Shown here piece by piece: positions 31,773-43,688 of a DNA stretch of 60,883 nucleotides. Within the stretch, counting starts at the first letter, position 1, and every line of letters starts with the position of its first letter. The notes beneath the pieces were generated by a model. It was not told the DNA's origin. It saw only the letters and a program-made list of their open reading frames with translations, and did not search any database. The translations under genes and the position numbers were made by a program. This DNA is from Stutzerimonas kirkiae (GTDB lineage Bacteria > Pseudomonadota > Gammaproteobacteria > Pseudomonadales > Pseudomonadaceae): contig NZ_QJUO01000025.1 of NCBI RefSeq assembly GCF_004327335.1, positions 1 to 60,883 on the forward strand, read 5' to 3'.

Positions 31773-31872
31773 GCGCCTCGATAAAATACTGCAAAGCCGA
31801 TAGCTGAACGAAAAACGGCGGCTGCCAATGCTTTTCGTCCAGCGCTCCAGCCTGCAGCGCCTTTATCGAAGC
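31773..31872. repeat. palindromic intergenic element, copy F
   Basis: The left arm GCGCCTCGATAAAATACTGC and the right arm GCAGCGCCTTTATCGAAGC are complementary over most of their length. The inner words CTGAACGAAAAACGG and CTTTTCGTCCAGC match the family. The outer GGGCGATCGC ends are not evident, so this copy is shorter than copies G and I. It lies upstream of both the EAL gene and the zinc-type operon. Confidence 0.65.
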
Positions 31873-31928
31873 ACTGTACCCATGGTGAACGTGATGGCAG
31901 GGCCCACTGGACATGACACCCGCGACAA

Positions 31929-31948
31929 CTTGTTATAACGTAATCAAA
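31929..31948 (+). promoter_or_regulatory. possible Zur operator ahead of the zinc-type operon
   Basis: CTTGTTATAACGTAATCAAA contains TGTTATAA followed by TAATCA, an imperfect palindrome resembling the gammaproteobacterial Zur box core (TGTTATA..TATAACA). It lies 20 bases before the ATG of the histidine-rich protein. In P. aeruginosa the equivalent operon is zinc-regulated, to my knowledge. The site call is tentative. Confidence 0.4.
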
Positions 31949-31968
31949 AGCCATCCAACGGAGTCACC

Positions 31969-32532
<564 letters not shown>

Positions 32533-32565
32533 TAGGCTTCGCACATTCAGGCCGGACACGCCCCC

Positions 32566-33291
32566 ATGCATCAAGCCGTACCGACAGCGCGAGCAGTGCT
32601 GGAAATCGACGACCTGGACTTCGCCTGGCCCGGCCAGGCGACGCTCCTGGACATTGCCGCGTTCCACCTGTCCCAGGGTGAAAGCCTGTTCCTCAAGGGC
32701 CCCTCCGGCAGCGGCAAGACCACCCTGCTGGGGTTGCTTGGCGGCGTGAGCAGCCCGCGCCGAGGCGAGGTCCGGCTACTGGGGCAGGATCTGGGCCGGC
32801 TATCCGCCGGGGCGCGGGACCGTTTCAGGGTCGATCACACAGGCTATATCTTTCAGCAATTCAACCTGCTGCCGTTTCTCTCGGTACAGGAAAACGTACT
32901 GCTACCCTGCCATTTCTCGCGCCTGCGCAACGCACGGGCCTGCCAGCGCCACGGCAGCCCGGAGCAGGCCGCCAGCCGTCTGCTGGAACATCTCGGCCTG
33001 CCGCCGGCACTGCACCGCCGCCGCGCGGAATCCCTCTCCATCGGCCAGCAGCAACGGGTCGCCGCGGCACGGGCATTGATCGGCCAGCCGGAGCTGGTGA
33101 TCGCCGACGAACCGACCTCGGCCCTCGACAGCGATACCCGGGAAACCTTCCTGCACCTGCTGTTCGAGGAGTGCCGCAGCGCCAACGCCAGCCTGCTGTT
33201 CGTCAGCCATGACCAGAGCCTGGCGACACTGTTCGACCGCAGCCTGTCGCTGGACGACCTCAACCGCGCCAGCCAGCCACGGGAAACCTGA
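32566..33291 (+). CDS. ABC transporter ATP-binding protein (LolD/MacB type)
   Basis: This 241-residue ATPase has Walker A FLKGPSGSGKTTLLG (about 43-57), a Q-loop region GYIFQQFNLLPFLSVQENVLLP, the ABC signature LSIGQQQRVAAARAL and Walker B LVIADEPTSALDSDT. It belongs to the LolD/MacB/FtsE group that works with four-TM permeases to move substrates out of the inner membrane or drive periplasmic work. It does not resemble a ZnuC-type importer ATPase. It starts 33 bases after the histidine-rich protein and 2 bases before the permease. Confidence 0.9.
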   Translation: MHQAVPTARAVLEIDDLDFAWPGQATLLDIAAFHLSQGESLFLKGPSGSGKTTLLGLLGGVSSPRRGEVRLLGQDLGRLSAGARDRFRVDHTGYIFQQFNLLPFLSVQENVLLPCHFSRLRNARACQRHGSPEQAASRLLEHLGLPPALHRRRAESLSIGQQQRVAAARALIGQPELVIADEPTSALDSDTRETFLHLLFEECRSANASLLFVSHDQSLATLFDRSLSLDDLNRASQPRET

Positions 33292-33293
33292 GC

Positions 33294-34559
33294 ATGTACC
33301 TGTTGCGACTCGCCCTGGCCAGCCTGGCCAATCGCCGTTTCACCGCGCTGCTGACCATCTTCGCCATCGCCCTCTCGGTCTGCCTGCTGCTCTCGGTGGA
33401 GCGCATACGCACGGAAACCCGTGCCAGCTTCGCCAGCACCATCAGCGGCACCGACCTGATCGTCGGCGCCCGTTCGGGGTCGATCAACCTGCTGCTGTAC
33501 TCGGTATTCCGCATCGGCAACGCCACCAACAACATCCGCTGGGACAGCTACCGGCAGATCGCCGAACATCCACGCGTGGCCTGGGCCGTACCGATCTCCC
33601 TGGGGGATTCGCACCGTGGCTACCGGGTGCTGGGGACCACCACCGGGTATTTCGAACACTATCGCTACGCGCGCCAGACCCCGCTGGCACTCCTCGAAGG
33701 ACGGCGCTTCAGCGACGACCCCTTCGAAGTGGTGCTCGGCGCCGAAGTGGCCGCCGCACTGGGCTATGGCCTGGGCGAGGAAATCGTCCTGGCCCACGGC
33801 GTGGCCAGCGTCAGCCTGGTGCAGCACGACGACAAGCCTTTCCGTGTCGTCGGTATCCTGCAGCGCACCGGCACGCCGGTAGACCGCACCCTGCACATCT
33901 CCCTGGAAGGAATGGAGGCCCTGCATATCGACTGGCAGAGTGGCATGCCGGCCCGTGGCAATGCCCGTATCAGCGCCGAGCAGGCACGCCAGATGGATCT
34001 GCAACCCCGGCAGATCACCGCCATCCTGCTGGGCCTGGACAGCCGTATCGCCACCTTCGCCCTGCAGCGGGAAATCAACCAGTACCGCGGCGAACCGCTG
34101 CTGGCGATCCTGCCCGGGGTCGCCCTGCAGGAATTGTGGGGCCTGATGGGCACGGCGGAAAAATCCCTGTTCATCGTATCGCTGTTCGTGGTGCTGGTCG
34201 GCCTGGTCGGCATGCTCACGGCCATTCTCACCAGCCTCAACGAACGGCGCCGGGAAATGGCGATCCTGCGCTCGGTCGGCGCACGCCCCTGGCATATCGC
34301 CAGCCTGTTGCTCGCCGAAGCCTTCTGCATCGCGCTGGCCGGTATACTGCTCGGGCTGTCGTTGCTCTACCTCGGCATCGCCCTTGCGCAAGGTCCGCTA
34401 CAGAGCCTCTACGGCATTTACCTGCCACTCGCCCTGCCCAGCCTGTATGAATGGCAACTGCTCGGCGGCATTCTGCTCGCCGCCCTGTCGATCGGCGGCA
34501 TCCCGGCCTGGCGCGCCTACCGACAGTCGCTGGCCGACGGTCTATCGATTCGCCTGTGA
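33294..34559 (+). CDS. ABC transporter permease (MacB/FtsX type)
   Basis: This 421-residue protein has one N-terminal membrane segment (about 12-35), a long periplasmic MacB_PCD-like domain (about 40-285), and three C-terminal segments (about 290-320, 340-370, 380-405) around the FtsX motif LNERRREMAILRSVGARPWHI. It pairs with the preceding ATPase. The operon context (histidine-rich protein, DUF3299, probable Zur site) suggests a role in metal-limited envelope physiology. The transported substrate is not known. Confidence 0.9.
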   Translation: MYLLRLALASLANRRFTALLTIFAIALSVCLLLSVERIRTETRASFASTISGTDLIVGARSGSINLLLYSVFRIGNATNNIRWDSYRQIAEHPRVAWAVPISLGDSHRGYRVLGTTTGYFEHYRYARQTPLALLEGRRFSDDPFEVVLGAEVAAALGYGLGEEIVLAHGVASVSLVQHDDKPFRVVGILQRTGTPVDRTLHISLEGMEALHIDWQSGMPARGNARISAEQARQMDLQPRQITAILLGLDSRIATFALQREINQYRGEPLLAILPGVALQELWGLMGTAEKSLFIVSLFVVLVGLVGMLTAILTSLNERRREMAILRSVGARPWHIASLLLAEAFCIALAGILLGLSLLYLGIALAQGPLQSLYGIYLPLALPSLYEWQLLGGILLAALSIGGIPAWRAYRQSLADGLSIRL

Positions 34560-34567
34560 GAGGCCCC

Positions 34568-35083
34568 ATGCCACGCATTCTGCCTATCCTGCTGTTACTG
34601 CTCATGCCCATGCTCTGGGCGGCCGAACCTCGCGAACTGACCTGGGAAGAGCTGATTCCCCCGGGCGCGCCCCCGCCGCCGCCACCCATCCCAATCCACG
34701 ACCTGTCGCGCCTGGCCGAAGCGCTGATCGCCGAGAGCGGCCCGGCCATGCAGCAGCAATCTCCTGCGGCACCAGTGGTCGAGGCCCTCGATGGCACCCA
34801 GGTGAAGCTACCCGGCTATATAGTCCCGCTGGACATGAACGAGGAAGGCCGCGTCACCGAGTTCCTGCTGGTGCCCTACTTCGGCGCCTGCATCCATGTA
34901 CCGCCGCCACCCTCCAACCAGATCGTGCATGCGCTCAGCGAACTGGGCGTACGGGTCGATGCGCTCTACCAGCCGTTCTGGATCGAAGGGCCGCTCAGGG
35001 TCGAACATGCCAGCAGCGAACTGGCCGAAGCGGGTTATCGCATGGAAGCGCAGAAGATCTATCCCTACGAATTGCCCAGGTGA
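34568..35083 (+). CDS. DUF3299 periplasmic protein
   Basis: This 171-residue protein has a signal peptide (MPRILPILLLLLMPMLWAAEP) followed by a proline-rich linker (PPGAPPPPPPIPIH). The conserved DUF3299 core reads LPGYIVPLDMNEEGRVTEFLLVPYFGACIHVPPPPSNQIV. The single Cys of GACIHV may be functional. I chose the ATG at 34568, 8 bases after the permease stop, over an upstream frame overlapping the permease. It is the last gene of the zinc-type operon. The family has no established biochemistry that I can name. Confidence 0.85.
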   Translation: MPRILPILLLLLMPMLWAAEPRELTWEELIPPGAPPPPPPIPIHDLSRLAEALIAESGPAMQQQSPAAPVVEALDGTQVKLPGYIVPLDMNEEGRVTEFLLVPYFGACIHVPPPPSNQIVHALSELGVRVDALYQPFWIEGPLRVEHASSELAEAGYRMEAQKIYPYELPR

Positions 35084-35128
35084 GTGACATAACTGCGTCA
35101 TACCGCCACCGCACACTCCGGAAATATA

Positions 35129-35142
35129 TTGAGCTGGATCAA
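35129..35142 (+). promoter_or_regulatory. Anr/FNR box of oprG
   Basis: TTGAGCTGGATCAA matches the Anr/FNR consensus TTGAT-N4-ATCAA with one mismatch. A -10-like TAAGAT follows at 35164-35169. If transcription starts near 35177, the box centre is at about -41.5, the class II activator position. oprG of P. aeruginosa is reported to respond to Anr. Confidence 0.7.
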
Positions 35143-35210
35143 GACAGGAAATACATAGCCTCCTAAGATGACTGGCACCTAAGTACTGCCAAGACTCACT
35201 GGAGTGACCC

Positions 35211-35882
35211 ATGCGCAAGACACTGTTCGCCGCTTCCGCCCTGGCCCTCGCCATCGCCGCCCCCATTGCCCAAGCCCACCAGGCCGGCGACATCATCGTC
35301 CGCGCTGGTGCCGTGACCGTTGATCCGCGTGAAGATAGCTCGCTTATCAAGTTGAACGGCGCAGGTCTTGCGGGCAGTAAGGCAACGCTGGATAGCGATA
35401 CCCAACTGGGCCTTAACTTCGCTTACATGCTGACCGACAAGTTCGGTATCGAACTGCTGGCCGCCACGCCCTTCTCCCACGAAGTGGGCGCCAAGATCCC
35501 CGCACTGGGCTATGACGGCAAGCTGGGCGACATCAAGCACCTGCCACCGACCCTGAGCGTCGTCTACTACCCGCTGGGCGGCAACTCGGCCTTCCAGCCC
35601 TATGTTGGCGCCGGCATCAACTACACTTGGTTCTTCGATGACTCCCTGGGCAGCAAAGCCGAAGAAGCAGGCTTGCGCGGACTCGACCTTGATGACTCCT
35701 GGGGCTGGGCTGCGCAGATCGGCCTGGACTATCAGTTGACCGACAAAATCCTGCTCAATGCTCAGGTCCGTTATATAGACATCGAAACCACAGGTACCAC
35801 GAACCTGGGCACGAGCAAAGTCAAAGTCGACGTGGACGTAGACCCCTATGTCTACATGGTCGGCCTCGGCTACAAATTCTGA
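35211..35882 (+). CDS. oprG: OmpW-family outer-membrane protein OprG
   Basis: This 223-residue protein has a signal peptide (MRKTLFAASALALAIAAPIAQA) and then an eight-stranded OmpW-type barrel. Recognisable segments are HQAGDIIVRAGAVTVDPRE at the mature start, LGLNFAYMLTDKFGIELLAATPFSHE, LPPTLSVVYYPLGG, YVGAGINYTWFFDD and the terminal YMVGLGYKF with a final Phe for BAM recognition. OprG forms a channel for small hydrophobic or amino-acid-like molecules. The Anr site upstream implies induction at low oxygen. A terminator follows. Confidence 0.93.
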   Translation: MRKTLFAASALALAIAAPIAQAHQAGDIIVRAGAVTVDPREDSSLIKLNGAGLAGSKATLDSDTQLGLNFAYMLTDKFGIELLAATPFSHEVGAKIPALGYDGKLGDIKHLPPTLSVVYYPLGGNSAFQPYVGAGINYTWFFDDSLGSKAEEAGLRGLDLDDSWGWAAQIGLDYQLTDKILLNAQVRYIDIETTGTTNLGTSKVKVDVDVDPYVYMVGLGYKF

Positions 35883-35903
35883 CGACACCGTTCGCAGATA
35901 AAG

Positions 35904-35929
35904 AAAAGGCGCCGCAAGGCGCCTTTCTC
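35904..35929 (+). terminator. terminator after oprG
   Basis: AAAGGCGCC and GGCGCCTTT pair around GCAA (35905-35926), followed by CTCGTTT. It also lies downstream of the convergent epimerase gene. Confidence 0.75.
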
Positions 35930-36037
35930 GTTTCTGACCAGTAGGTTTCACCGCGCGCACCGCGAAGCCAGCGAATATCCGACGGGATCAGCGGTCAGCG
36001 GCGCAGGATAAGCGCCCTCTCCGACCGGCAACCCCGC

Positions 36038-36967
36038 TCAGGCATCGAGCAGCGCCCGCAATCCCTCGTGTACGCTGGTCGCCGGCTCGGGCAACCGATA
36101 GCGCTGGCGCAAGCGAACGTTGCTGGCGCGCGAATGGCGGATATCGCCAGGCCGCGCCTCGGCATGGGTCACCGCAGGCAGATCGCCCAGCACCTCGCCA
36201 ATGGCCGCCAGCAACTGGTTCAGGCTGGTGGCGCGATCGAGCCCGAGGTTGACCGCGCCCACCTCCAGCTCCGGCGCGTCCAGCGCTTGCAGCAGCACTT
36301 CGACCAGGTCCGCCACATAGACGAAATCCCGCGTCTGCCCGCCATCGCCGAACACGGTGATCGGCAAGCCTTGGCGCGCTCGCTCGGTAAAGATGCTGAT
36401 CACCCCGGAATAGGGCGAGGCAGGGTCCTGGCGCGGCCCGAAGACATTGAAGAAGCGAAAGACCGCCGGCTCCAGCCCATGCTGGCGGCGATAGAAATCC
36501 AGGTAATGCTCGCTGGCCAGCTTGTCCGCCGCATAGGGCGTCAACGGCGCCTTGGGCGTTTCCTCGTGGATGGACTCGCCTTCGCCGTTATTGCCATACA
36601 CGGCGGCGCTGGAGGCGAAGACCACACGGCGCACGCCGCTCTCGCGCATGGCCTCGCAGAGGTTCAGGGTACCGATCAGGTTGCTGCGGTGCGTTCCCAG
36701 CGGGTCATCCACCGAGGCCTGCACCGAAGCCACGGCGGCAAGGTGCACGACTGAGCGGCAACCTTGCACCGCCTGGCGCACCAGAGACAGGTCGGCGACA
36801 TCACCCTCGATCACCTGCAGACGGCCATTCTCGGGCAGATTGGCCCGCTTGCCGGTGGAAAAATCATCCAGCACCCGCACCGCCTGGCCTCGCGCCAGCA
36901 GGGCATCGACCAGGTGCGAGCCGATGAAGCCGGCACCACCGGTAACCAGAACGCGAGTATCAGTCAT
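36038..36967 (-). CDS. NAD-dependent epimerase/dehydratase (extended SDR)
   Basis: This 309-residue protein has the nucleotide-binding motif VLVTGGAGFIGSHLVDALL at its start, a conserved Ser in VFASSAAVYG, and the catalytic Tyr-Lys in TPYAADKLASEHY. The substrate-side segment FRFFNVFGPRQDPASPYSG is typical of UDP-sugar 4-epimerases. It probably acts on a nucleotide sugar for surface polysaccharide. I chose the ATG at 36967 (MTDTRVLVTG), which overlaps the end of the upstream gene by 8 bases. The pair matches PA4068/PA4069 beside oprG in PAO1, from memory. Confidence 0.88.
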   Translation of the reverse strand: MTDTRVLVTGGAGFIGSHLVDALLARGQAVRVLDDFSTGKRANLPENGRLQVIEGDVADLSLVRQAVQGCRSVVHLAAVASVQASVDDPLGTHRSNLIGTLNLCEAMRESGVRRVVFASSAAVYGNNGEGESIHEETPKAPLTPYAADKLASEHYLDFYRRQHGLEPAVFRFFNVFGPRQDPASPYSGVISIFTERARQGLPITVFGDGGQTRDFVYVADLVEVLLQALDAPELEVGAVNLGLDRATSLNQLLAAIGEVLGDLPAVTHAEARPGDIRHSRASNVRLRQRYRLPEPATSVHEGLRALLDA

Positions 36968-37844
36968 GTCGGTAATAGCGTTCCACCAGGTTCGGCAAGC
37001 CCGTGCGCCATGCGCGGGGCTTGATACCGAAGGTATTGAGAATCTTGCGGCAGGCCAGCACGCCGTGCTGCGGCTCCGTGGCGGCATCGGGAAAATCCGC
37101 ATGCGCCCTCGGCGTCAGTTCCTGCAGCCGCAACTGCCGGTGCTTGGCCGCCTCGGCGTACATCGCCTGCCCGACCACCAGCGGCGTCGCCGCCTCGTGG
37201 CCGGCATAGTGATAGGTGCCCCACAACGGCGCCAGGCAATCGAGCTGGTTGAGAATCGCCAGGATCACCCGCGCCGCATCGTCCACCGGGGTGGGATTGC
37301 CGCGCCGGTCATCGGCCAGGAACACTGGATCGTTCCGCTCCAGGCGCTGGAGAAAACGCCCGAGGATGCCATTCGGGCTGTCATCCAGCAGCCAGCCCAG
37401 ACGCAACAGCACATGCCGTGGGCACAGCGCCCGCACCGTCTGTTCGATACGCCAGAGCGCCTGGCTGCGGTTATCCAGCGGCGCGACCTCGTCCGTTTCG
37501 CTATAGGCCGTGGTGCGCGCCCCATCGAAGACCCTGTAGCTCGACGGCTGCAGCAGGATCACGCCATGGTGCTGGCACAGTTCGGCCAGCCTTTCGACGG
37601 CCTGCTCCTGCTGCTGCAGGACACTGTCGGCGACCTGGCCGGCCTGGAACCAGTCGAAATAATAGGCGAGGTTGACCAACGCATCTGGCCGATGCTCGTC
37701 GAGCAACGTCGTCAGATGGCTGCTGTCCCAGCCGCCTTCCGGCGGACGCGGGGCATGGCAACCGACGTTCTGCTCGGCTCCCAGACGGATCAGCGCCTGC
37801 CCCAAGGCATTGCCGCCGCCCAATAGCATCAGACGCATATGCAT
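36960..37844 (-). CDS. sugar nucleotide-binding/RmlD-like Rossmann protein
   Basis: This 294-residue protein has a Rossmann start MRLMLLGGGNALGQALIRLG, whose glycine pattern is relaxed compared with classic SDRs. Internal segments (LVNLAYYFDWFQAGQ, PSSYRVFDGARTTAYSETDEVAPLD, LRLGWLLDD) are RmlD-like. I do not see the YxxxK pair, so it may bind rather than reduce its ligand. It overlaps the following epimerase gene and is likely co-transcribed. Starts at 37844 or 37838 are both possible. A GC-rich hairpin without a T-run (37892-37912) lies between it and ssb. Confidence 0.78.
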   Translation of the reverse strand: MHMRLMLLGGGNALGQALIRLGAEQNVGCHAPRPPEGGWDSSHLTTLLDEHRPDALVNLAYYFDWFQAGQVADSVLQQQEQAVERLAELCQHHGVILLQPSSYRVFDGARTTAYSETDEVAPLDNRSQALWRIEQTVRALCPRHVLLRLGWLLDDSPNGILGRFLQRLERNDPVFLADDRRGNPTPVDDAARVILAILNQLDCLAPLWGTYHYAGHEAATPLVVGQAMYAEAAKHRQLRLQELTPRAHADFPDAATEPQHGVLACRKILNTFGIKPRAWRTGLPNLVERYYRHD

Positions 37845-37978
37845 GGTGGTACGGTCTACTCCAGAACCTAGAGTGGGCTTGCGCCCATATGGGCCCGCCG
37901 CGAAGGCGGGCCGGAAGCCAAGCTACGAGAATCGGCACACTCCGCTATCCAATGTATGCCGAAGTGCCGCCGAGACCG

Positions 37979-38479
37979 TCAGAACGGGATATCGTCATCG
38001 AAGCTGTCGTAGTCCGGAGCTGGCTGCGCCGCGGGGCGCTGCTGCGGCTGGGCTTGCGCCGCCGGCTGGCTCGCTTGCGGGCGCGGGGCGGCAGCCGGGC
38101 GCGGCTGGCGGGGAGCGCCATCGCCGGCATCGTTGTTGCGGCCGCCCAGCAACTGCATGGTGCCCTGCATGTCGACGATGATCTCGGTGGTATAGCGCTT
38201 GACGCCATCCTTTTCCCACTCGCGGGTCTGCAGCTTGCCTTCGATGTAAACCTGGGAACCCTTGCGCAGGTACTCGCCGGCGATTTCCGCGACCTTGCCG
38301 AACAGCGCGACACGGTGCCATTCGGTGCGTTCGACGCGCTGGCCGGTCTGCTTGTCGTTCCACTGCTCGCTGGTGGCCAGGCTCAGGTTGGTGACCGCAT
38401 TGCCATTGGGCAGGTAGCGGGTTTCAGGGTCCTGTCCGCAGGTACCCACCAGAATGACTTTGTTAACCCCACGGGCCAT
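37979..38479 (-). CDS. ssb: single-stranded DNA-binding protein
   Basis: This 166-residue protein has an N-terminal OB fold (about 1-110; [60 protein letters not shown]). A glycine/proline/glutamine-rich linker of about 45 residues follows, then the acidic tip DDDIPF that recruits DNA repair and replication partners. It is a tetramer in the cytoplasm. It has AGGAG-like sequence before the ATG and lies near the MFS gene and uvrA, as in other pseudomonads. Confidence 0.96.
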   Translation of the reverse strand: MARGVNKVILVGTCGQDPETRYLPNGNAVTNLSLATSEQWNDKQTGQRVERTEWHRVALFGKVAEIAGEYLRKGSQVYIEGKLQTREWEKDGVKRYTTEIIVDMQGTMQLLGGRNNDAGDGAPRQPRPAAAPRPQASQPAAQAQPQQRPAAQPAPDYDSFDDDIPF

Positions 38480-38631
38480 GGGTGGCTCCTTTTCTGAAAA
38501 CGATTCGAAGTAGGCCTGCTGCCATATTGAACACAGACAACATGGACGGCCTTGTAGGCGTGAATACTACATGAGCAGCCGATAGCGGACCATGCCGCTC
38601 CCGGCTGTATATGCGCGGTATTGGAACCCGT

Positions 38632-39999
38632 TCACGATATCAGTCGATCGACCGCCTCGCGATCCAGCGTCAGCGCATCGATCTTGAGATAGACGGCAGC
38701 CTCGTCGGCGATCACCACGGCGTCGGATACTCCCGGGACAGCCAACAGTTGCGTGGCCAGGCGCGTATTCCGCACTGCCGTGGGCGACAATGATAAACGC
38801 ACGCCCGTGACGTAAGGCGGCTCACGCATGCCCACGGCCACCACCAACCAGGCCAGGCACAGCAGAGCGCAGCCGGCGAAGACCACAGGCAGGCCACCGA
38901 GCTGGTACAGCCAGCCGCCGAGGATGCCCCCCAGCGCGGCACCGAGAAACTGGCTGGTGGAATAGACGCCCATGGCCGTACCCTTGCCGCCAGCGGGCGC
39001 TACCTTGCTGATCAATGAAGGCAGCGAGGCTTCGAGCAGGTTGAACGCGGCGAAGAACACCACCATCCCCAGCACCAGCCCGTGCAAACCCACCCCACCC
39101 AGCCAGAAGAACAGCTCGCACGCCAGCAGCACCGCGACGGCGCCCGCCAGCACGTGCTTCATGCGGCGCTTCTTCTCGCCATAGACGATGAAGGGGATCA
39201 TCCCCACGAAACCGGCGAGCAAGGCGACCAGATAGACCCACCAGTGCTCTTCCCTGGGCAGGCCGCCCAGGTCGACCAGTGCCAGCGGCAGCGCGACGAA
39301 GCTGGCCATGAGCACCGCATGCAATACCAGGATGCCGAAATCCAGCCGCAACAGATCGCCATTGCGCAAGGTCGCGGCCAGTGCCTGCCGCGCTACCCCG
39401 GACTCCCGGTGGCTCAGGCGCACAGGCGCCTTCGGCATGGTCAGCATGATGAGGATCCCCAGCAAGGCCATCATCGCAGTCACCCAGAACAGCCCGGCGA
39501 GGCCGAAATGACGGGTCAGCAGCGGCCCCATGACCATGGCCGCAGCGAATGAAAGACCGATGCTCATGCCGATCAGCGCCATCGCCTTGGTACGATGCTG
39601 CTCACGGGTGAGGTCCGACAGCAGTGCCATTACCGCGGCCGAAATGGCGCCGACACCCTGCAATACACGCCCGGCGATAACACCCCAGATCGAGTCGGCA
39701 CACGCGGCCAGCGCGGCCCCCGCGGCGAACACCAGCAAACCGGCATAGATGACCGGCAAGCGCCCGATACGGTCGGAAAGCATGCCAAAGGGAATCTGCA
39801 GGGCGGCCTGGGTCAGGCCATAGGCACCGATAGCCAGGCCGATCAGCGCGGGCGTCGCGCCCTCCAGGCCCATGCCATAGGTGGCCAGAACGGGCAGCAC
39901 CATGAACATGCCGAGCATGCGGAAGGCGAACACCAGCGACAGGCCACCCGCAGCGCGCATTTCACCAGCGCTCATGCGCCCGTTGTATGGATCCTGCAT
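38632..39999 (-). CDS. YajR-like MFS transporter with C-terminal YAM domain
   Basis: This 455-residue major facilitator has twelve predicted spans (residues about 15-390). The A-motif region is FGMLSDRIGRLPVIYAG, after SLVFAFRMLGMFMVLPVLATYG. The last 60 residues form a soluble tail (TRLATQLLAVPGVSDAVVIADEAAVYLKIDALTLDREAV). E. coli YajR has almost the same length and a C-terminal ferredoxin-like YAM domain, so the same arrangement is likely here. It is probably a proton-driven exporter of unknown substrate. It is divergent from uvrA. Confidence 0.88.
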   Translation of the reverse strand: MQDPYNGRMSAGEMRAAGGLSLVFAFRMLGMFMVLPVLATYGMGLEGATPALIGLAIGAYGLTQAALQIPFGMLSDRIGRLPVIYAGLLVFAAGAALAACADSIWGVIAGRVLQGVGAISAAVMALLSDLTREQHRTKAMALIGMSIGLSFAAAMVMGPLLTRHFGLAGLFWVTAMMALLGILIMLTMPKAPVRLSHRESGVARQALAATLRNGDLLRLDFGILVLHAVLMASFVALPLALVDLGGLPREEHWWVYLVALLAGFVGMIPFIVYGEKKRRMKHVLAGAVAVLLACELFFWLGGVGLHGLVLGMVVFFAAFNLLEASLPSLISKVAPAGGKGTAMGVYSTSQFLGAALGGILGGWLYQLGGLPVVFAGCALLCLAWLVVAVGMREPPYVTGVRLSLSPTAVRNTRLATQLLAVPGVSDAVVIADEAAVYLKIDALTLDREAVDRLIS

Positions 40000-40354
40000 C
40001 GAAATCTCGTCTGAATTGAACCGGCAGCGATTCTAGCAGCCATCATGGGCATGGCACAGGCGTCCAACTTGCCGCACCCTACGGCCATCCGGCTGTCCCT
40101 TCCGGACTCAGGGCGATCGCGCTATGCCGTTAACCGGCAAGGTGCCTCGATAAAAGCGCTGGAGGCTGGAAAGCTGGACGAAAAACACCGACCGCCACGC
40201 TCTTTCGTCCAGCCTCGAGCGCTTCCAGCGCTGTTTTCGGCTGTTTGCCGTGTATAGCGCGATCGCCCTGCTTCCCGGCTCTTTGCTTGAAGCTTGAAGC
40301 TTGCCGCTTGAAGCTGCTTTATACTCGCCCGTTTTCCCCTGCCGCGAGGCTGCC
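40000..40354. other. intergenic region between MFS gene and uvrA
   Basis: This 355-base divergent gap consists mainly of palindromic element copy G (40109-40270). Next to it, 40281-40318 has repeated AGCTTGAAGC-like words. A TATACT at about 40319-40325 could be the uvrA -10 box. No gene is seen. Confidence 0.5.
40109..40270. repeat. palindromic intergenic element, copy G (best-preserved ends)
   Basis: The perfect 17-bp terminal inverted repeats are CAGGGCGATCGCGCTAT (40109-40125) and ATAGCGCGATCGCCCTG (40254-40270). Between them the left arm (CTCGATAAAAGCGCTGGAGG, then CTGGACGAAA) pairs partly with the right arm (TTTCGTCCAGCC, CCAGCGCTGTTTTCGGC). Total length is 162 bp. It encodes no protein. 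I see no obvious target-site duplication (GGACT on the left, CTTCC on the right). Confidence 0.85.
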
Positions 40355-43213
<2,859 letters not shown>

Positions 43214-43228
43214 CGCGACATCGGTAAA

Positions 43229-43324
43229 GGGTAAAGCCGAAAGAAGCGCTGGAGGCTAAGCGCCGGACGAAAAGGTGAGCATTCCACCTCGTCCAGCCTC
43301 GAGCCTCCAGCGCTTCTTTCGGCT
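43229..43324. repeat. palindromic intergenic element, copy H, between convergent genes
   Basis: AGCCGAAAGAAGCGCTGGAGGCT (43235-43257) pairs exactly with AGCCTCCAGCGCTTCTTTCGGCT (43302-43324). An inner CGGACGAAAAGGTG pairs less exactly with CACCTCGTCCAG. It lies between uvrA and the convergent DUF3325 gene and could act as a two-way terminator. The outer GATCGC ends are missing, but a GGTAAAGGGTAAAG stub precedes it, as in copy A. Confidence 0.8.
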
Positions 43325-43354
43325 GTTGGAAGAGCCTCTACGCGATCATCATCT

Positions 43355-43687
43355 TCACAGCAAAGAAACCACGGCCAGCAATGGCCAGCCCAGGGCTGCG
43401 AGCGCAACCGACAGACGCGGGCCATAAGGCAGCAGCAGAACCAGCGCCAGCGCAGCCATCGAGCTTGCCCCGAACCAGCCAACCGGCCCCATCGCCCAGC
43501 CCCAATGCAGAACACAGATAGCGAAGCTGCCGGCCAGCGCCACCCAGCCGGTGGCACGCAGGGTACGACGCAACCAGACGGCCGGAGCCTGTTGCCAGAC
43601 CTGCTTGTAATGCCGCTCCAGCCCCAGGCACAGGGCCAGCATGCCGACATAAGCCAACAACACCCCCTCGAAAAATGCAGCACTCAT
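43355..43687 (-). CDS. DUF3325 family membrane protein
   Basis: This 110-residue inner-membrane protein has three hydrophobic spans (about 7-25, 42-62, 70-108). The segment CLGLERHYKQVW followed by a tryptophan-rich loop is typical of DUF3325. The ATG follows the stop of the PepSY gene by one base (TGATATG), showing coupling. With DUF3649 and PepSY it forms the three-gene set often found beside ferric-siderophore receptors, thought to help reduce iron from the siderophore in the periplasm. Confidence 0.83.
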   Translation of the reverse strand: MSAAFFEGVLLAYVGMLALCLGLERHYKQVWQQAPAVWLRRTLRATGWVALAGSFAICVLHWGWAMGPVGWFGASSMAALALVLLLPYGPRLSVALAALGWPLLAVVSLL

Positions 43688-43688
43688 A

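Noticed and set aside
38550..38620. LexA box between ssb and the MFS gene
   Set aside because: Half-site-like CTGTATAT is present but the second half is missing, and the inverted repeat TGTAG/CTACA does not match LexA.
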